Shown here one piece after another: positions 18,483 through 26,733 of a DNA stretch of 64,000 nucleotides. The DNA lies in NCBI GenBank assembly GCA_910577015.1, contig CAJTKU010000001.1:124001-188000 (forward strand), given 5' to 3'. The notes under the pieces were generated by a model that saw nothing but the letters and a program-made list of their open reading frames with translations, was not told the origin of the DNA and ran no database searches. Both the position numbers and the translations under genes were made by a program. Positions within the stretch are counted from its first letter, which is position 1, and the number at the start of each line of letters is the position of its first letter. Origin of the DNA: an uncultured Lachnospiraceae bacterium (GTDB lineage: Bacteria; Bacillota; Clostridia; Lachnospirales; Lachnospiraceae).

Positions 18483-19455
18483 GAGAAAAGGCCTGTATCT
18501 GGCGTCAGCGTTTCTTTTCATGCTGGTTTCCTTATCCGGATGCGGCAATGCACCATACCTTTTTCCGTATGACGCGGAATACGGAGTAAGCAGTTTTCAG
18601 GTTTCTGAAATCTATAATGCAGACAAGGCAGAACCTTTTGCGGAGGATTTATGCATTGTGTCAGGGGACGTTTCGGGAAATTCCCCCATTGACATGTCTC
18701 AGGCCGGGGCCGCGCTTCTTTGTGATGTCAACAATGCGGAAGTTTTATATTCCCAAAACGCACATGAGAGAATGCATCCGGCAAGCCTTACAAAAGTAAT
18801 GACTGCGCTTGTGGCATTGAAATACGGCTCCATGGACCAGTTGCTGACCGCCACCAACTCCGTTAATATCACGGAACGGGGCGCTACCTTATGCGGCATC
18901 AAACCGGGGGATACCATGACGCTGTCGCAGGCTGTCCATATCCTGCTTATTTATTCCGGAAACGACGCTGCCATGATGGTTGCGGAAGGCGTGGGCGGCA
19001 GTGTGGAAGGCTTTGTGGAACTGATGAACCAGGAAGCCAGAGCCATAGGCGCCACCAACACCAATTTTGCCAATCCCCACGGGCTGACGCAGGACAACCA
19101 TTATACAACGGCTTACGATATGTACCTCATATTTAATGAGGCCATTAAATACGAGTCTTTCCGGGAAATCATTCATATGACCTCCTACAGCACCGTTTAC
19201 CACGACAAAAACGGCGACAGCAAGGAACTTTCCATCAACAATACAAACCAGTATCTCAGGGAGCGGTATGCCCCTCCTGAAAACGTGAATATTGTGGGTG
19301 GAAAAACCGGGACTACCAATGCAGCCGGCCATTGTCTTATCATTTTGTCAAGGGACGCTGCAGGTGCGCCGTATATCTCCGTGATACTGCGCTCCGAATC
19401 TACGGATATACTCTACAAGGAAATGTCCGATTTGCTTACCGAAATAGGGAAGTAA
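18466..19455 (+). CDS. D-alanyl-D-alanine carboxypeptidase lipoprotein (DacF/PBP5-like)
   Basis: A 329-residue low-molecular-weight PBP that trims the terminal D-Ala of peptidoglycan stem peptides. The active-site motifs are S107-L-T-K110, S164-G-N166 and K280-T-G. The N-terminus is a lipoprotein signal with lipobox LSGC (Cys26), so it should be lipid-anchored on the outer membrane face rather than held by the usual C-terminal amphipathic helix; the protein ends soon after the catalytic domain. The start is GTG at 18466 with GGAG at 18458-18461, overlapping mgsA. It closes the envelope operon. Confidence 0.93.
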   Translation: MKCTNKRKGLYLASAFLFMLVSLSGCGNAPYLFPYDAEYGVSSFQVSEIYNADKAEPFAEDLCIVSGDVSGNSPIDMSQAGAALLCDVNNAEVLYSQNAHERMHPASLTKVMTALVALKYGSMDQLLTATNSVNITERGATLCGIKPGDTMTLSQAVHILLIYSGNDAAMMVAEGVGGSVEGFVELMNQEARAIGATNTNFANPHGLTQDNHYTTAYDMYLIFNEAIKYESFREIIHMTSYSTVYHDKNGDSKELSINNTNQYLRERYAPPENVNIVGGKTGTTNAAGHCLIILSRDAAGAPYISVILRSESTDILYKEMSDLLTEIGK

Positions 19456-19458
19456 TAT

Positions 19459-19647
19459 GAGTTTCCGCATTTTGCATTGCGGCAGCCCGGGCGTGTATTT
19501 GTTCCAACAGGACGCGCTCCCGCTCGGGTAAAAACACAGCGGTACATAAGAGGTTATAAAACAACCTCTAAGTACCGGTGTTTTTACACGGTCCTTTATG
19601 GAATCAAATGCACGCCCGGACTGCCGCAATGCAAAATGCGGAAACTC
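19459..19647 (+). repeat. 189-nt long imperfect palindrome
   Basis: The outer arms 19459-19495 and 19611-19647 (37 nt each) are reverse complements with one mismatch. Pairing continues inward with small bulges: TATTTG/CAAATG flanks, TTCC/GGAA, GGAC/GTCC, then GTAAAAACAC against GTGTTTTTAC. It closes on AGAGGTT/AACCTCT around the loop ATAAAAC. Almost the whole segment between the carboxypeptidase and the next promoter can fold as one hairpin. A 70-codon open frame crossing it looks accidental. No clear target-site duplication or transposase is visible. It could be a MITE-like element, a structured RNA or an elaborate terminator. Confidence 0.85.
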
Positions 19648-19661
19648 CAAGGAAATAGTAG

Positions 19662-19690
19662 TTGTTTTTTATTGGAATCTATTTTATAAT
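19662..19690 (+). promoter_or_regulatory. Sigma-A-type promoter for the P-loop gene
   Basis: TTGTTT (19662-19667) and a perfect TATAAT (19685-19690) are separated by 17 bases, 53 bases before the start codon at 19743. It lies just beyond the long palindrome, so the downstream gene appears to be independently transcribed. Confidence 0.7.
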
Positions 19691-19742
19691 GATAGTATGA
19701 TTTTTAGTTTTACACATCAATTTACTCTAGGAGGGTTCACCG

Positions 19743-20162
19743 ATGGTTCAATTAATTGTAGGTAATAAAGGAAAAGGCAAAACAAAGCATTTATTGAATA
19801 AAGTCAATGCAGAAATCAAGGAAGCAGAAGGCAGCATCGTTTATCTTGATAAATCTCCCAAGCATATGTATGAGTTGAATAATAAAGTCCGGTTAATTGA
19901 TGTATCTGAGTATTTAATTGAAAACACTGACGGATTTCTGGGATTCATATGCGGCATCATTTCTCAGGACCATGACTTGCAGCAGATGTATTTTGACAGT
20001 TTTTTAAAGATTTCCCAGCTTGAGGAGGAAAACCTCGTTTCTGCCATAGACAAACTGGAAAAAATCAGTGAAAAATTTGGCGTTGATTTTACCTTGAGTA
20101 TCTCCAAAGATGAACATGAACTTCCTGAAGCAGTAAAATCAAAGATAATTATCTCTTTATAA
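19743..20162 (+). CDS. Small P-loop protein of unknown function
   Basis: A 139-residue soluble protein. The N-terminus has a good Walker A motif, GNKGKGKT at residues 7-14, followed by a beta strand SIVYLD; no obvious Walker B or signature motif is visible. The rest is acidic and helical with a short C-terminal beta strand. Similar clostridial proteins are sometimes labelled PilT-like, which the sequence does not support. The ATG has a strong AGGAGGG. The gene has its own promoter upstream and a terminator directly after, so it is a single-gene transcript. The function is unknown. Confidence 0.85.
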   Translation: MVQLIVGNKGKGKTKHLLNKVNAEIKEAEGSIVYLDKSPKHMYELNNKVRLIDVSEYLIENTDGFLGFICGIISQDHDLQQMYFDSFLKISQLEEENLVSAIDKLEKISEKFGVDFTLSISKDEHELPEAVKSKIIISL

Positions 20163-20180
20163 TACATAAAGGAAACAGAC

Positions 20181-20213
20181 AAAGCCTCGGATGTTTTCCG
20201 GGGCTTTCTTTTG
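20181..20213 (+). terminator. Rho-independent terminator
   Basis: The stem AAAGCC-T-CGG pairs with CCG-G-GGCTTT across a short loop and is followed by TCTTTTG. It ends the P-loop gene transcript 19 bases after the stop codon. Confidence 0.8.
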
Positions 20214-20260
20214 TGACAGGGAAAATAAAGTAATGAAAACGGGAGGGGAGGCGTGCGGCA

Positions 20261-21664
20261 GTGCCGGATAAGAAGACACCGAAAGTGACAAAAATCAGAA
20301 AATACCATAAGCCTTTAAACCTCAACATCGGTATGGTGATTTTTGCAGTCATTTTTATCTATGTCTGTATCTGTATCAGCATGTACTTTAAGGATAACCA
20401 TATCAGGCCATATGAAGTAAGGGAAGGCTCCCTTTCTTCCGAGAACCTGTACACCGGAGTCATACTAAGGGAGGAAACCGTCGTCACTGCCGATGCGGCA
20501 GGATATGTCAATTATTATGCGCGGGAAGGGGAGCGTGCCGCTGTCGGCAACCTGATATACACAGTAGACGAAACCGGAAGGCTTTCTGATTATCTGAGCA
20601 GCGCCGATACAGGGGAAAACTCCCTTTCCGATTCGGACCTGTCACAGTTGAAGAGTGAAATTGTCAATTTTTCCCACGGCTTTTCACCTCAAAATTTTTC
20701 TACTGCCTACGACTTTAAATATACCATTAAGGGCACCGTCTTAAAGCTTGCCAGTGCGTCTCTTTTGGAAAATATTTCGGATTTGGACGGAGAGTTTCGC
20801 AGTACCGTATCCCTTTCCTATACCCCTTATACCGGGATTGTCATGTACTGGGTTGACGGCTATGAAACGCTGACCCCGGACGCAGTCAATGCCGGCACCT
20901 TTAAAAACGAGGACTATGAAAAAAAACAGCTTATAAGCAACGAACTGGTAGCTGCCGGCGACACCGTCTACAAGATTTGCGAGAAAGAAAACTGGTCCCT
21001 GGTCATTCCCGTGGATGAAAACAAAGCCGCCGAGCTGCTGGAAGAAGAATTTGTAAAAGTGCGGTTCATGAAAAATCAGGATGAGTCATGGGGAGAGGTC
21101 GAGATACTGCATAATCCGGACGGCAAGGTCTATGCCCAGCTGACCTTTACCAATTCCATGGTAAGTTTTGCCAATGACAGATTTTTGGAAGTAGAGTTAT
21201 TGCTGCATGAAGAAATCGGTTTGAAAATTCCAAACACTTCCATTGTGGAAAGGGAGTTTTTCCTGATTCCGGAAGCTTTTGTTACAAGAAGCGGGGATTC
21301 TGACTCTTATGGCGTGTTGAGGGAGGCTGTTCTTGAGGACGGGACGCGCAGCACGGAATATGTGCCGGTAACCGTTTACAGTCTGGTTGACGGGGAATAT
21401 TATGTGGACGCCGGCGTCATACAAAGCGCAGACCATCTGTTTATGCCGGACTCCACAGAAACTTATACCGTCAGCAAACGCGCAACCTTGAAAGGGGTTT
21501 ACAACATGAATAAAGGATATGCCGATTTCAGGCAGATAGAAATCCTTTACCAGAACGAAGAATATTCCATTGTAAAGTCCAATACGGATTACGGCCTGAA
21601 TGTATATGATTTGATTGTACAGGACGCCTCCAGTGTTTCGGTTGACCAGTTCATTTACAAATAA
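20261..21664 (+). CDS. HlyD-like membrane-anchored protein
   Basis: A 467-residue protein with one N-terminal membrane segment (about residues 23-42) and a large extracellular part. The region after the anchor (GVILREETVVTADAAGYVNY to GNLIYTVDE) resembles the barrel-sandwich/lipoyl domain of HlyD-type adaptors. Unlike a true efflux adaptor it has no long coiled-coil hairpin that I can recognise, and no transporter gene is adjacent. The start is GTG at 20261 with GGGGAGG about nine bases upstream. It precedes yggS and sepF, the division-cluster position in Firmicutes. The role is unknown; an envelope or division role is inference. Confidence 0.7.
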   Translation: MPDKKTPKVTKIRKYHKPLNLNIGMVIFAVIFIYVCICISMYFKDNHIRPYEVREGSLSSENLYTGVILREETVVTADAAGYVNYYAREGERAAVGNLIYTVDETGRLSDYLSSADTGENSLSDSDLSQLKSEIVNFSHGFSPQNFSTAYDFKYTIKGTVLKLASASLLENISDLDGEFRSTVSLSYTPYTGIVMYWVDGYETLTPDAVNAGTFKNEDYEKKQLISNELVAAGDTVYKICEKENWSLVIPVDENKAAELLEEEFVKVRFMKNQDESWGEVEILHNPDGKVYAQLTFTNSMVSFANDRFLEVELLLHEEIGLKIPNTSIVEREFFLIPEAFVTRSGDSDSYGVLREAVLEDGTRSTEYVPVTVYSLVDGEYYVDAGVIQSADHLFMPDSTETYTVSKRATLKGVYNMNKGYADFRQIEILYQNEEYSIVKSNTDYGLNVYDLIVQDASSVSVDQFIYK

Positions 21665-21687
21665 ACGGCAAACCAGAAGGGAAAAGT

Positions 21688-22380
21688 ATGATTAAAGACA
21701 AAGTTGCGGAAGTAAGAAACGCCATAGCAGACGCCTGCAAAAAAGCCGGAAGGAACAGCAGTGAAGTAACTTTGATAGCCGTGAGCAAGACCAAACCCGT
21801 CCCCATGCTTTCGGAAGCTTACGAGGCAGGCTGCCGTGATTTCGGCGAAAACAAAGTACAGGAACTGACAGACAAATACGGACAGCTTCCTGACGACATC
21901 CGCTGGCACATGATTGGACACCTGCAGCGCAACAAAGTAAAATATATTGTGGGAAAAGTTTATCTTATCCATAGTGTGGATTCCCTCAAACTGGCGGAAG
22001 AAATCAGCAGGGAAGCCGTCAAAAAGAAGGTTACGGTAAATATTCTCATAGAAGTGAATGTGGCGGAAGAAGAAAGCAAGTTTGGCGTATCCTGCGCTGA
22101 AGCGCCCGCACTGGTGGAAAAAATTGCTCTTTTGCCGGGTATTTGTGTCAAAGGACTGATGACTATAGCACCATATGTAGAAAACGCAGAAGAAAACAGA
22201 CAATATTTTGTGAAACTGCGCCAATTATGTGTTGACATAAAGAACAAAAACATTGATAATGTCTGTATGGACATATTGTCCATGGGCATGACAGGTGATT
22301 ATACTGTGGCTGTAGAGGAAGGCGCCACTTATGTACGAGTAGGCACAGGTATATTCGGGGATAGAAATTATGAGATGTAA
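21688..22380 (+). CDS. PLP homeostasis protein YggS/YlmE family
   Basis: A 230-residue single-domain PLP-binding protein of the alanine-racemase N-terminal fold, involved in pyridoxal phosphate homeostasis without a known catalytic reaction. The PLP lysine lies in TLIAVSKTKP. Other motifs are DFGENKVQEL, WHMIGHLQRNK, and LSMGMTGDYTVAVEEG with GATYVRVGTGIFG near the end. The neighbouring sepF is the usual Firmicutes order (ylmE-sepF). Confidence 0.95.
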   Translation: MIKDKVAEVRNAIADACKKAGRNSSEVTLIAVSKTKPVPMLSEAYEAGCRDFGENKVQELTDKYGQLPDDIRWHMIGHLQRNKVKYIVGKVYLIHSVDSLKLAEEISREAVKKKVTVNILIEVNVAEEESKFGVSCAEAPALVEKIALLPGICVKGLMTIAPYVENAEENRQYFVKLRQLCVDIKNKNIDNVCMDILSMGMTGDYTVAVEEGATYVRVGTGIFGDRNYEM

Positions 22381-22403
22381 ATTCATGTAAGGAGAGTACC
22401 ACT

Positions 22404-22916
22404 ATGGGAGTAATGGACAAGTTTTTGAACTATATGAAATTAAACGACGAAGATGATGATTATGATACAGATGATGATTATCTGGATGATGATTATGTGG
22501 ACGACGCACCTGCCAAAAAGTCCTATAAAGAGCAGGAACCGGAAGACAAATCCACTGCAAGGCGGCCGGCGGCAAAAGTAACCCCCATGCCAAAAAGCAA
22601 TACCCGGAGAATGCAGGGGGCAAGCGGCATGGAAGTCTGCGTCATCAAACCTACTTCCGTGGAAGACGCAAGGGAAATCACTGAGACCCTTCTGGCAAAC
22701 AGAACCGTGGTACTGAATCTGGAAGGACTTGACGTGGACATTGCACAGAGAATTATTGATTTTACTTCAGGCTCCTGTTTTGCAATCAGCGGAAACCTGC
22801 AGAAGATTTCACATTACATATTTATCATTACCCCTGCAAGTGTGGACATTTCCGGTGATTTTCAGGATATTCTGAACAGTGGTTCCTTTGATGTTCCCAT
22901 AAACAACGGATATTGA
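22404..22916 (+). CDS. sepF: Cell division protein SepF
   Basis: SepF tethers and bundles FtsZ at the septal membrane. The 170 residues start with a short amphipathic helix (MGVMDKFLNYMKL), followed by an acidic linker of repeated Asp/Tyr codons (residues about 14-33) and the C-terminal SepF domain with VLNLEGLDVDIAQRIIDFTS and GNLQKISHYIFIITP. The ATG follows GGAGAG. A terminator hairpin begins ten bases after the stop. Confidence 0.95.
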   Translation: MGVMDKFLNYMKLNDEDDDYDTDDDYLDDDYVDDAPAKKSYKEQEPEDKSTARRPAAKVTPMPKSNTRRMQGASGMEVCVIKPTSVEDAREITETLLANRTVVLNLEGLDVDIAQRIIDFTSGSCFAISGNLQKISHYIFIITPASVDISGDFQDILNSGSFDVPINNGY

Positions 22917-22925
22917 TTACACCGA

Positions 22926-22952
22926 GGGCAGATGTCTACTATCTGCCCTTTC
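22926..22952 (+). terminator. Hairpin terminator after sepF
   Basis: The perfect 8-bp stem GGGCAGAT (22926-22933) and ATCTGCCC (22941-22948) with a 7-base loop is followed by TTTCC. The short T-tract makes it a moderate terminator. Confidence 0.65.
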
Positions 22953-22992
22953 CAGTTATTTACTCACAGAATCGGGAAAGGCATGAATAAAA

Positions 22993-24105
22993 ATGGATAT
23001 CAACAGACTACAGATAACATACGAAAAAAAGCCCTGTTACGAAATTGTTTATGAACAATCCTTTGAAAAAATAGGTGCGGAACTGCTTGCCCTGGGAACC
23101 GGGGAAAAGCGGTTGTGTATTATAACGGACGACACGGTTAACGGGCTCTATGGAAAAGAAGTCTTAACTCAGCTGGAAGGCTGCTGTAAAAAGGCGGTTT
23201 TGTATTCTTTTCCAGCCGGAGAATCGCACAAAACCCTTGACACAATCAAAGACATTTATCGTTTTCTGATTGAAGAGGGCTTTGACAGGAAAGATATGCT
23301 TATCGCCCTGGGCGGCGGTGTGACAGGCGATATGACGGGCTTTGCCGCAGCAACTTACCTGAGGGGAATTGATTATGTCCAGATACCCACTACGCTTTTG
23401 GCACAGGCAGACAGTTCCATCGGCGGAAAAACAGGTGTCGATTTTGACGGCTATAAAAATATGGTTGGCGCATTTAAAATGCCCCGTCTGGTATACATGA
23501 ACGTTTCTACGTTAAAAACCCTTGAGGAAAGACAGTACTATTCCGGCTTTGCGGAGATTATGAAACACGGTCTGATTAAAGATGAAGCCTTTTACCTGTG
23601 GCTGTTGGAAAACATGTATGAAATTTCCGACCGCGAAACAGATGTTTTGCAGGAAATGGTTTACCGAAGCTGCCTTGTCAAAAAGAAAGTAGTGGAAAAA
23701 GACCCAAAAGAAACAGGTGAACGTGCGCTTTTAAATTTCGGACACACCATCGGACATGCCATAGAAAAGGCAAAAGGGTTTACCCTGTTTCATGGGGAAT
23801 GCGTAGCGTTAGGCGCAGTTGCCGCTTCTTATATTTCCTACAAACGGGGCATGCTTAAAATGGAAGAGTACTATGAAATAAGGGATATGTTTGTGCCTTT
23901 TAACCTGCCTATCAGCGTGGATGGCATTGACCCAAAGGAAATTGTCAGGCTTTGCCACTCCGACAAAAAAATGGCTGCCGGTAAAATCAATTTTGTGCTG
24001 CTTAGCAAAATAGGAAAATCCGTTCTGGATAATACGGTGACGGATGCGGAAATACTGGATGCCGTAAAGGAAATATATTTTAGCGAAGAGGATGCCCATG
24101 AATAA
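22993..24105 (+). CDS. aroB: 3-dehydroquinate synthase
   Basis: Second step of the shikimate pathway: DAHP to 3-dehydroquinate, NAD and divalent-metal dependent. The 370 residues contain the NAD-binding GGGVTGDMTGFAAATYLRG, PTTLLAQADSSIGGKTGVD, the metal-site region FAEIMKHGLIKD, and NFGHTIGHAIE with metal-binding His. The ATG at 22993 has GGGAAAGG about eleven bases upstream. The 3' end overlaps lspA by 8 bases. No other aromatic-pathway gene is nearby. Confidence 0.96.
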   Translation: MDINRLQITYEKKPCYEIVYEQSFEKIGAELLALGTGEKRLCIITDDTVNGLYGKEVLTQLEGCCKKAVLYSFPAGESHKTLDTIKDIYRFLIEEGFDRKDMLIALGGGVTGDMTGFAAATYLRGIDYVQIPTTLLAQADSSIGGKTGVDFDGYKNMVGAFKMPRLVYMNVSTLKTLEERQYYSGFAEIMKHGLIKDEAFYLWLLENMYEISDRETDVLQEMVYRSCLVKKKVVEKDPKETGERALLNFGHTIGHAIEKAKGFTLFHGECVALGAVAASYISYKRGMLKMEEYYEIRDMFVPFNLPISVDGIDPKEIVRLCHSDKKMAAGKINFVLLSKIGKSVLDNTVTDAEILDAVKEIYFSEEDAHE

Positions 24106-24631
24106 ATACAAGACTAAAATAAAGTGGATGTTTTTGTTTTTTGTGATGATGGCCCTGTCCATCATCTTAGACCAATGGACCAAAAATCTGGTACTGTTGC
24201 ATTTAAAAGACAAAGGCGCTTATCCGCTGATACAAGGGGTATTGGAATTTCAGTTTTTTTCCAATACAGGCATTGCCTGGAGTATGCTGGAAGGACAAAT
24301 TATATTTATCCTGCTGACAGGCATTGTTTTTCTGGCGGTTGTATTGTTCTGTATCATAAAACTGCCGGACAACAAGAAATTCCATATTATCTATATACTG
24401 GGCGGCTTACTTATGGGAGGCGCTGTCGGCAACATGATTGACCGCATCCGTCTTGGATATGTTGTGGACTTTATCTATATTTCCCTGATTCACTTTCCCA
24501 TTTTTAATGTGGCGGACATGTGCATCGTGATTTCCGTCATCATACTTGCCGTTCTTTTTCTGTTTGTCTACAAAGAAGAAGACCTTGCTTTCTTAAATTT
24601 CAAACAGAAAAAATACCGTGAGGTGAAATAA
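24098..24631 (+). CDS. lspA: Lipoprotein signal peptidase
   Basis: A membrane aspartyl protease that cleaves lipoprotein signal peptides ahead of the lipidated Cys. The 177 residues have four membrane segments. The conserved Asp residues are in GNMIDRIRLGYVVDFI and FNVADMCIV; NTGIAWSM is also family-typical. ATG 24098 is preferred over ATG 24092 because GAGG (24088-24091) is then six bases away. Two lipoproteins in this window (the carboxypeptidase and the 131-aa protein at 34.3 kb) would be substrates. It is followed directly by the RluD-type gene, as in many Firmicutes. Confidence 0.95.
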   Translation: MNKYKTKIKWMFLFFVMMALSIILDQWTKNLVLLHLKDKGAYPLIQGVLEFQFFSNTGIAWSMLEGQIIFILLTGIVFLAVVLFCIIKLPDNKKFHIIYILGGLLMGGAVGNMIDRIRLGYVVDFIYISLIHFPIFNVADMCIVISVIILAVLFLFVYKEEDLAFLNFKQKKYREVK

Positions 24632-24635
24632 CGGA

Positions 24636-25547
24636 ATGATGGATGCCTTTCGATTTCAGATAACCGAAGAGATGGAAGAGGAGAGAATCGATAAGTGTAT
24701 GAGTATGCTTATCGATTCTTTGTCGCGTTCTTACATCCAGAAACTCATCAAAGAAGAATCCGTCATGGTAAACGGCAGGCCTGTAAAAGGAAGCTACCGC
24801 CTTAAGGTGGATGATGAAGTGTCCTTCTACCTTCCAAAAGCCGTTGAGCCCGATATACAACCGGAAAACATCCCCCTTGACATTCTTTATGAGGATGCGG
24901 ATGTCCTTGTGGTAAACAAGCCAAAGGGTATGGTGGTACATCCTGCCGCCGGACATTTCAGCGGCACCCTGGTAAATGCGCTGATGTACCACTGCGGCCG
25001 GGAATTATCAGGCATTAACGGCGTCATGAGACCCGGCATTGTACATCGGATTGACAAGGATACTACCGGTTCCCTGCTTGTCTGTAAAAATGATATGGCG
25101 CACAGGGAAATTGCCGGCCAGTTAAAGGAACATTCCATTAACAGACGCTACCGGGCAATCTGCCACGGTATTTTAAAAGAAACAGAGGGCACCATCTGCA
25201 AACCGCTTGGCAGGCATCCTACGGACCGGAAAAAAATGGCGGTCAGGGAAAACGGAAAGAACGCCGTCACACATTACAGGGTTTTAAAACAGTTTGAAAA
25301 ATTTGCCTATATAGAATGCGTTCTGGAAACCGGCAGGACTCATCAGATAAGGGTTCACATGGCAAGCATAGGACATCCCATACTGGGAGACGCCCTATAT
25401 TGCAGCCTTCCTTCCCCTTTCCGTCTGGAAGGTCAGACATTGCACGCAAAAACATTGGGATTTCACCATCCCAAAACGAAAGAATATATAGAAACGGACG
25501 CCCCATTGCCGGACTATTTTACACATCTTCTGGAAATTTTGCAATAA
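24636..25547 (+). CDS. RluA/RluD-family 23S rRNA pseudouridine synthase
   Basis: A 303-residue pseudouridine synthase. It has an N-terminal S4 RNA-binding domain (ERIDKCMSMLIDSLSRSYIQ) and the catalytic domain with HRIDKDTTG holding the catalytic Asp, plus LETGRTHQIRVHMASIGHP. The partner position next to lspA matches ylyB of Bacillus. The exact uridine targets cannot be assigned. The ATG follows GAGGTG. Confidence 0.93.
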   Translation: MMDAFRFQITEEMEEERIDKCMSMLIDSLSRSYIQKLIKEESVMVNGRPVKGSYRLKVDDEVSFYLPKAVEPDIQPENIPLDILYEDADVLVVNKPKGMVVHPAAGHFSGTLVNALMYHCGRELSGINGVMRPGIVHRIDKDTTGSLLVCKNDMAHREIAGQLKEHSINRRYRAICHGILKETEGTICKPLGRHPTDRKKMAVRENGKNAVTHYRVLKQFEKFAYIECVLETGRTHQIRVHMASIGHPILGDALYCSLPSPFRLEGQTLHAKTLGFHHPKTKEYIETDAPLPDYFTHLLEILQ

Positions 25548-25571
25548 TTTATTGAAAGTGACACAAAATAC

Positions 25572-25600
25572 TGGAAATTTCACATCATTTTTTATATAAT
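25572..25600 (+). promoter_or_regulatory. Candidate promoter for the cytidylate-kinase-like gene
   Basis: A perfect TATAAT (25595-25600) lies 34 bases before the start codon. The -35 at 17-base spacing is only TGGAAA (25572-25577), so the promoter is plausible but weak. Confidence 0.45.
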
Positions 25601-25633
25601 AATAGTAATCTAATCAGAAAGGCAGGGATAGGT

Positions 25634-26260
25634 ATGAATACGGTAATTACAATCGGAAGACAGTTCGGAAGCGCCGGCCGTGAAATCGGTGAAAAAGTGG
25701 CAGCATATTTTGGAATCAAGTGCTATGACAAGGAACTTTTGTCCAGGGCTGCAAAGGAGAGTGGTTTCTGTGAAGAAATGATTCAAAATCACGATGAAAG
25801 GCCTACCAACTCTTTTTTATATAATCTGGTAATGGATACCTACTCCTTTGGCTACAATGCCTCTTCTTTTGTGGATATGCCAATCAGCCATAAAGTATTT
25901 CTGGCACAGTTTGACACCATCAAAAAGATTGCCGACGAAGGCCCCTGCGTCATAGTAGGGCGTTGTGCGGATTATGCCCTTGCCGACTATACCAACTGCA
26001 TTCACCTGTTTATCTACGGCAATGAGGATGTCCGGGTGAAACGCATCATGCAGAAGTATGACCTGAGCGAAAACAAGGCAAAGGATATGATAATCAAAAA
26101 GGACAGACAGCGTCAAAGCTATTACAATTATTATTCCTCTAAAAAGTGGGGACGCGCCGACAGCTACGACTTGTGCATCAACAGTTCCGTCCTGGGTGTG
26201 GAAGGCACTGTGAAACTCATTATACAATATATTGAAGACTACGAAAAACGCAATAAATAG
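25634..26260 (+). CDS. Cytidylate-kinase-like P-loop protein
   Basis: A 208-residue P-loop kinase-fold protein of the cytidylate-kinase-like group. The N-terminal nucleotide loop is ITIGRQFGSAGREIGEKVA, followed by GPCVIVGRCADYAL, the basic segment KKDRQRQSYYNYY and a C-terminal region around YDLCINSSVLGVEGTVKL. The family occurs widely in gut clostridia, usually alone; the phosphoryl acceptor is unproven. The ATG follows AGGCAGGGA. No terminator separates it from the L21 promoter. Confidence 0.8.
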   Translation: MNTVITIGRQFGSAGREIGEKVAAYFGIKCYDKELLSRAAKESGFCEEMIQNHDERPTNSFLYNLVMDTYSFGYNASSFVDMPISHKVFLAQFDTIKKIADEGPCVIVGRCADYALADYTNCIHLFIYGNEDVRVKRIMQKYDLSENKAKDMIIKKDRQRQSYYNYYSSKKWGRADSYDLCINSSVLGVEGTVKLIIQYIEDYEKRNK

Positions 26261-26269
26261 CAAAATTGC

Positions 26270-26298
26270 TTGACAAGGCACCTTCTTAATGCTATGAT
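26270..26298 (+). promoter_or_regulatory. Strong promoter of the L21-L27 operon
   Basis: A consensus TTGACA (26270-26275), a 17-base spacer and TATGAT (26293-26298). Transcription would start near 26305 and give an untranslated leader of about 100 bases. Confidence 0.85.
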
Positions 26299-26304
26299 AC
26301 TTGA

Positions 26305-26398
26305 GTATGCCGCATAACTAGGTAAAAGTGCAGGAATTTCATTGCTGCCACCAAAGTTAGCGAGTAAATGAACCATACTCGGGTTCATGAATAGGAGG
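26305..26398 (+). ncRNA. L21 leader (autoregulatory 5' UTR candidate)
   Basis: The roughly 100-base untranslated segment between the promoter and rplU lies where Firmicutes carry the L21 leader RNA, thought to bind a ribosomal protein and regulate the operon. Pairing can be drawn, for example TGAACC with GGTTCA around CATACTCG just before the ribosome-binding site AGGAGGTG. Assignment is mainly by position; a covariance search with the Rfam L21_leader model would decide. Confidence 0.6.
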
Positions 26399-26404
26399 TG
26401 CCTT

Positions 26405-26710
26405 ATGTACGCAATTATTGCAACAGGTGGAAAACAGTATAAAGTTGCTGAAGGAGATGTCATCAGAGTAGAAAAGCTGGACGTTGAAGCAGGCAATACT
26501 GTAACTTTTGACCAGGTAATCGCAGTAAGTGACGGTTCTTTAAAAGTGGGTGAAGATGTTGCAAAAGCATCTGTAACCGCAACTGTTATGGAACAGGGTC
26601 GTGGCAAAAAGGTTATTGTATATAAATACAAGAGAAAAACCGGTTACCACAACAAAAATGGTCATAGACAAGCATACACTCAGGTTAAGATTGATAAAAT
26701 CAATGCATAG
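26405..26710 (+). CDS. rplU: 50S ribosomal protein L21
   Basis: A 101-residue ribosomal protein with the family start MYAIIATGGKQYKVAEGD and the C-terminal KKVIVYKYKRKTGYHNKNGH basic region. The start is ATG 26405 with AGGAGGTG. An in-frame ATG at 26387 would add six residues and destroy the ribosome-binding-site spacing. First gene of rplU-prp-rpmA. Confidence 0.98.
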   Translation: MYAIIATGGKQYKVAEGDVIRVEKLDVEAGNTVTFDQVIAVSDGSLKVGEDVAKASVTATVMEQGRGKKVIVYKYKRKTGYHNKNGHRQAYTQVKIDKINA

Positions 26711-26733
26711 TTTCATCATGAGATAATGTGGAT

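Noticed and set aside
19477..19689. A 70-codon plus-strand open frame
   Set aside because: It runs through both arms of the long palindrome and has no ribosome-binding site; low-complexity composition is dictated by the inverted repeat.
20181..20213. Possible riboswitch before the HlyD-like gene
   Set aside because: The only structure is a simple terminator belonging to the upstream P-loop gene.
22440..22505. Repetitive GATGATGAT-type run suspected to be a repeat array
   Set aside because: It is in-frame coding for the acidic Asp/Tyr linker of SepF, a normal feature of the family.
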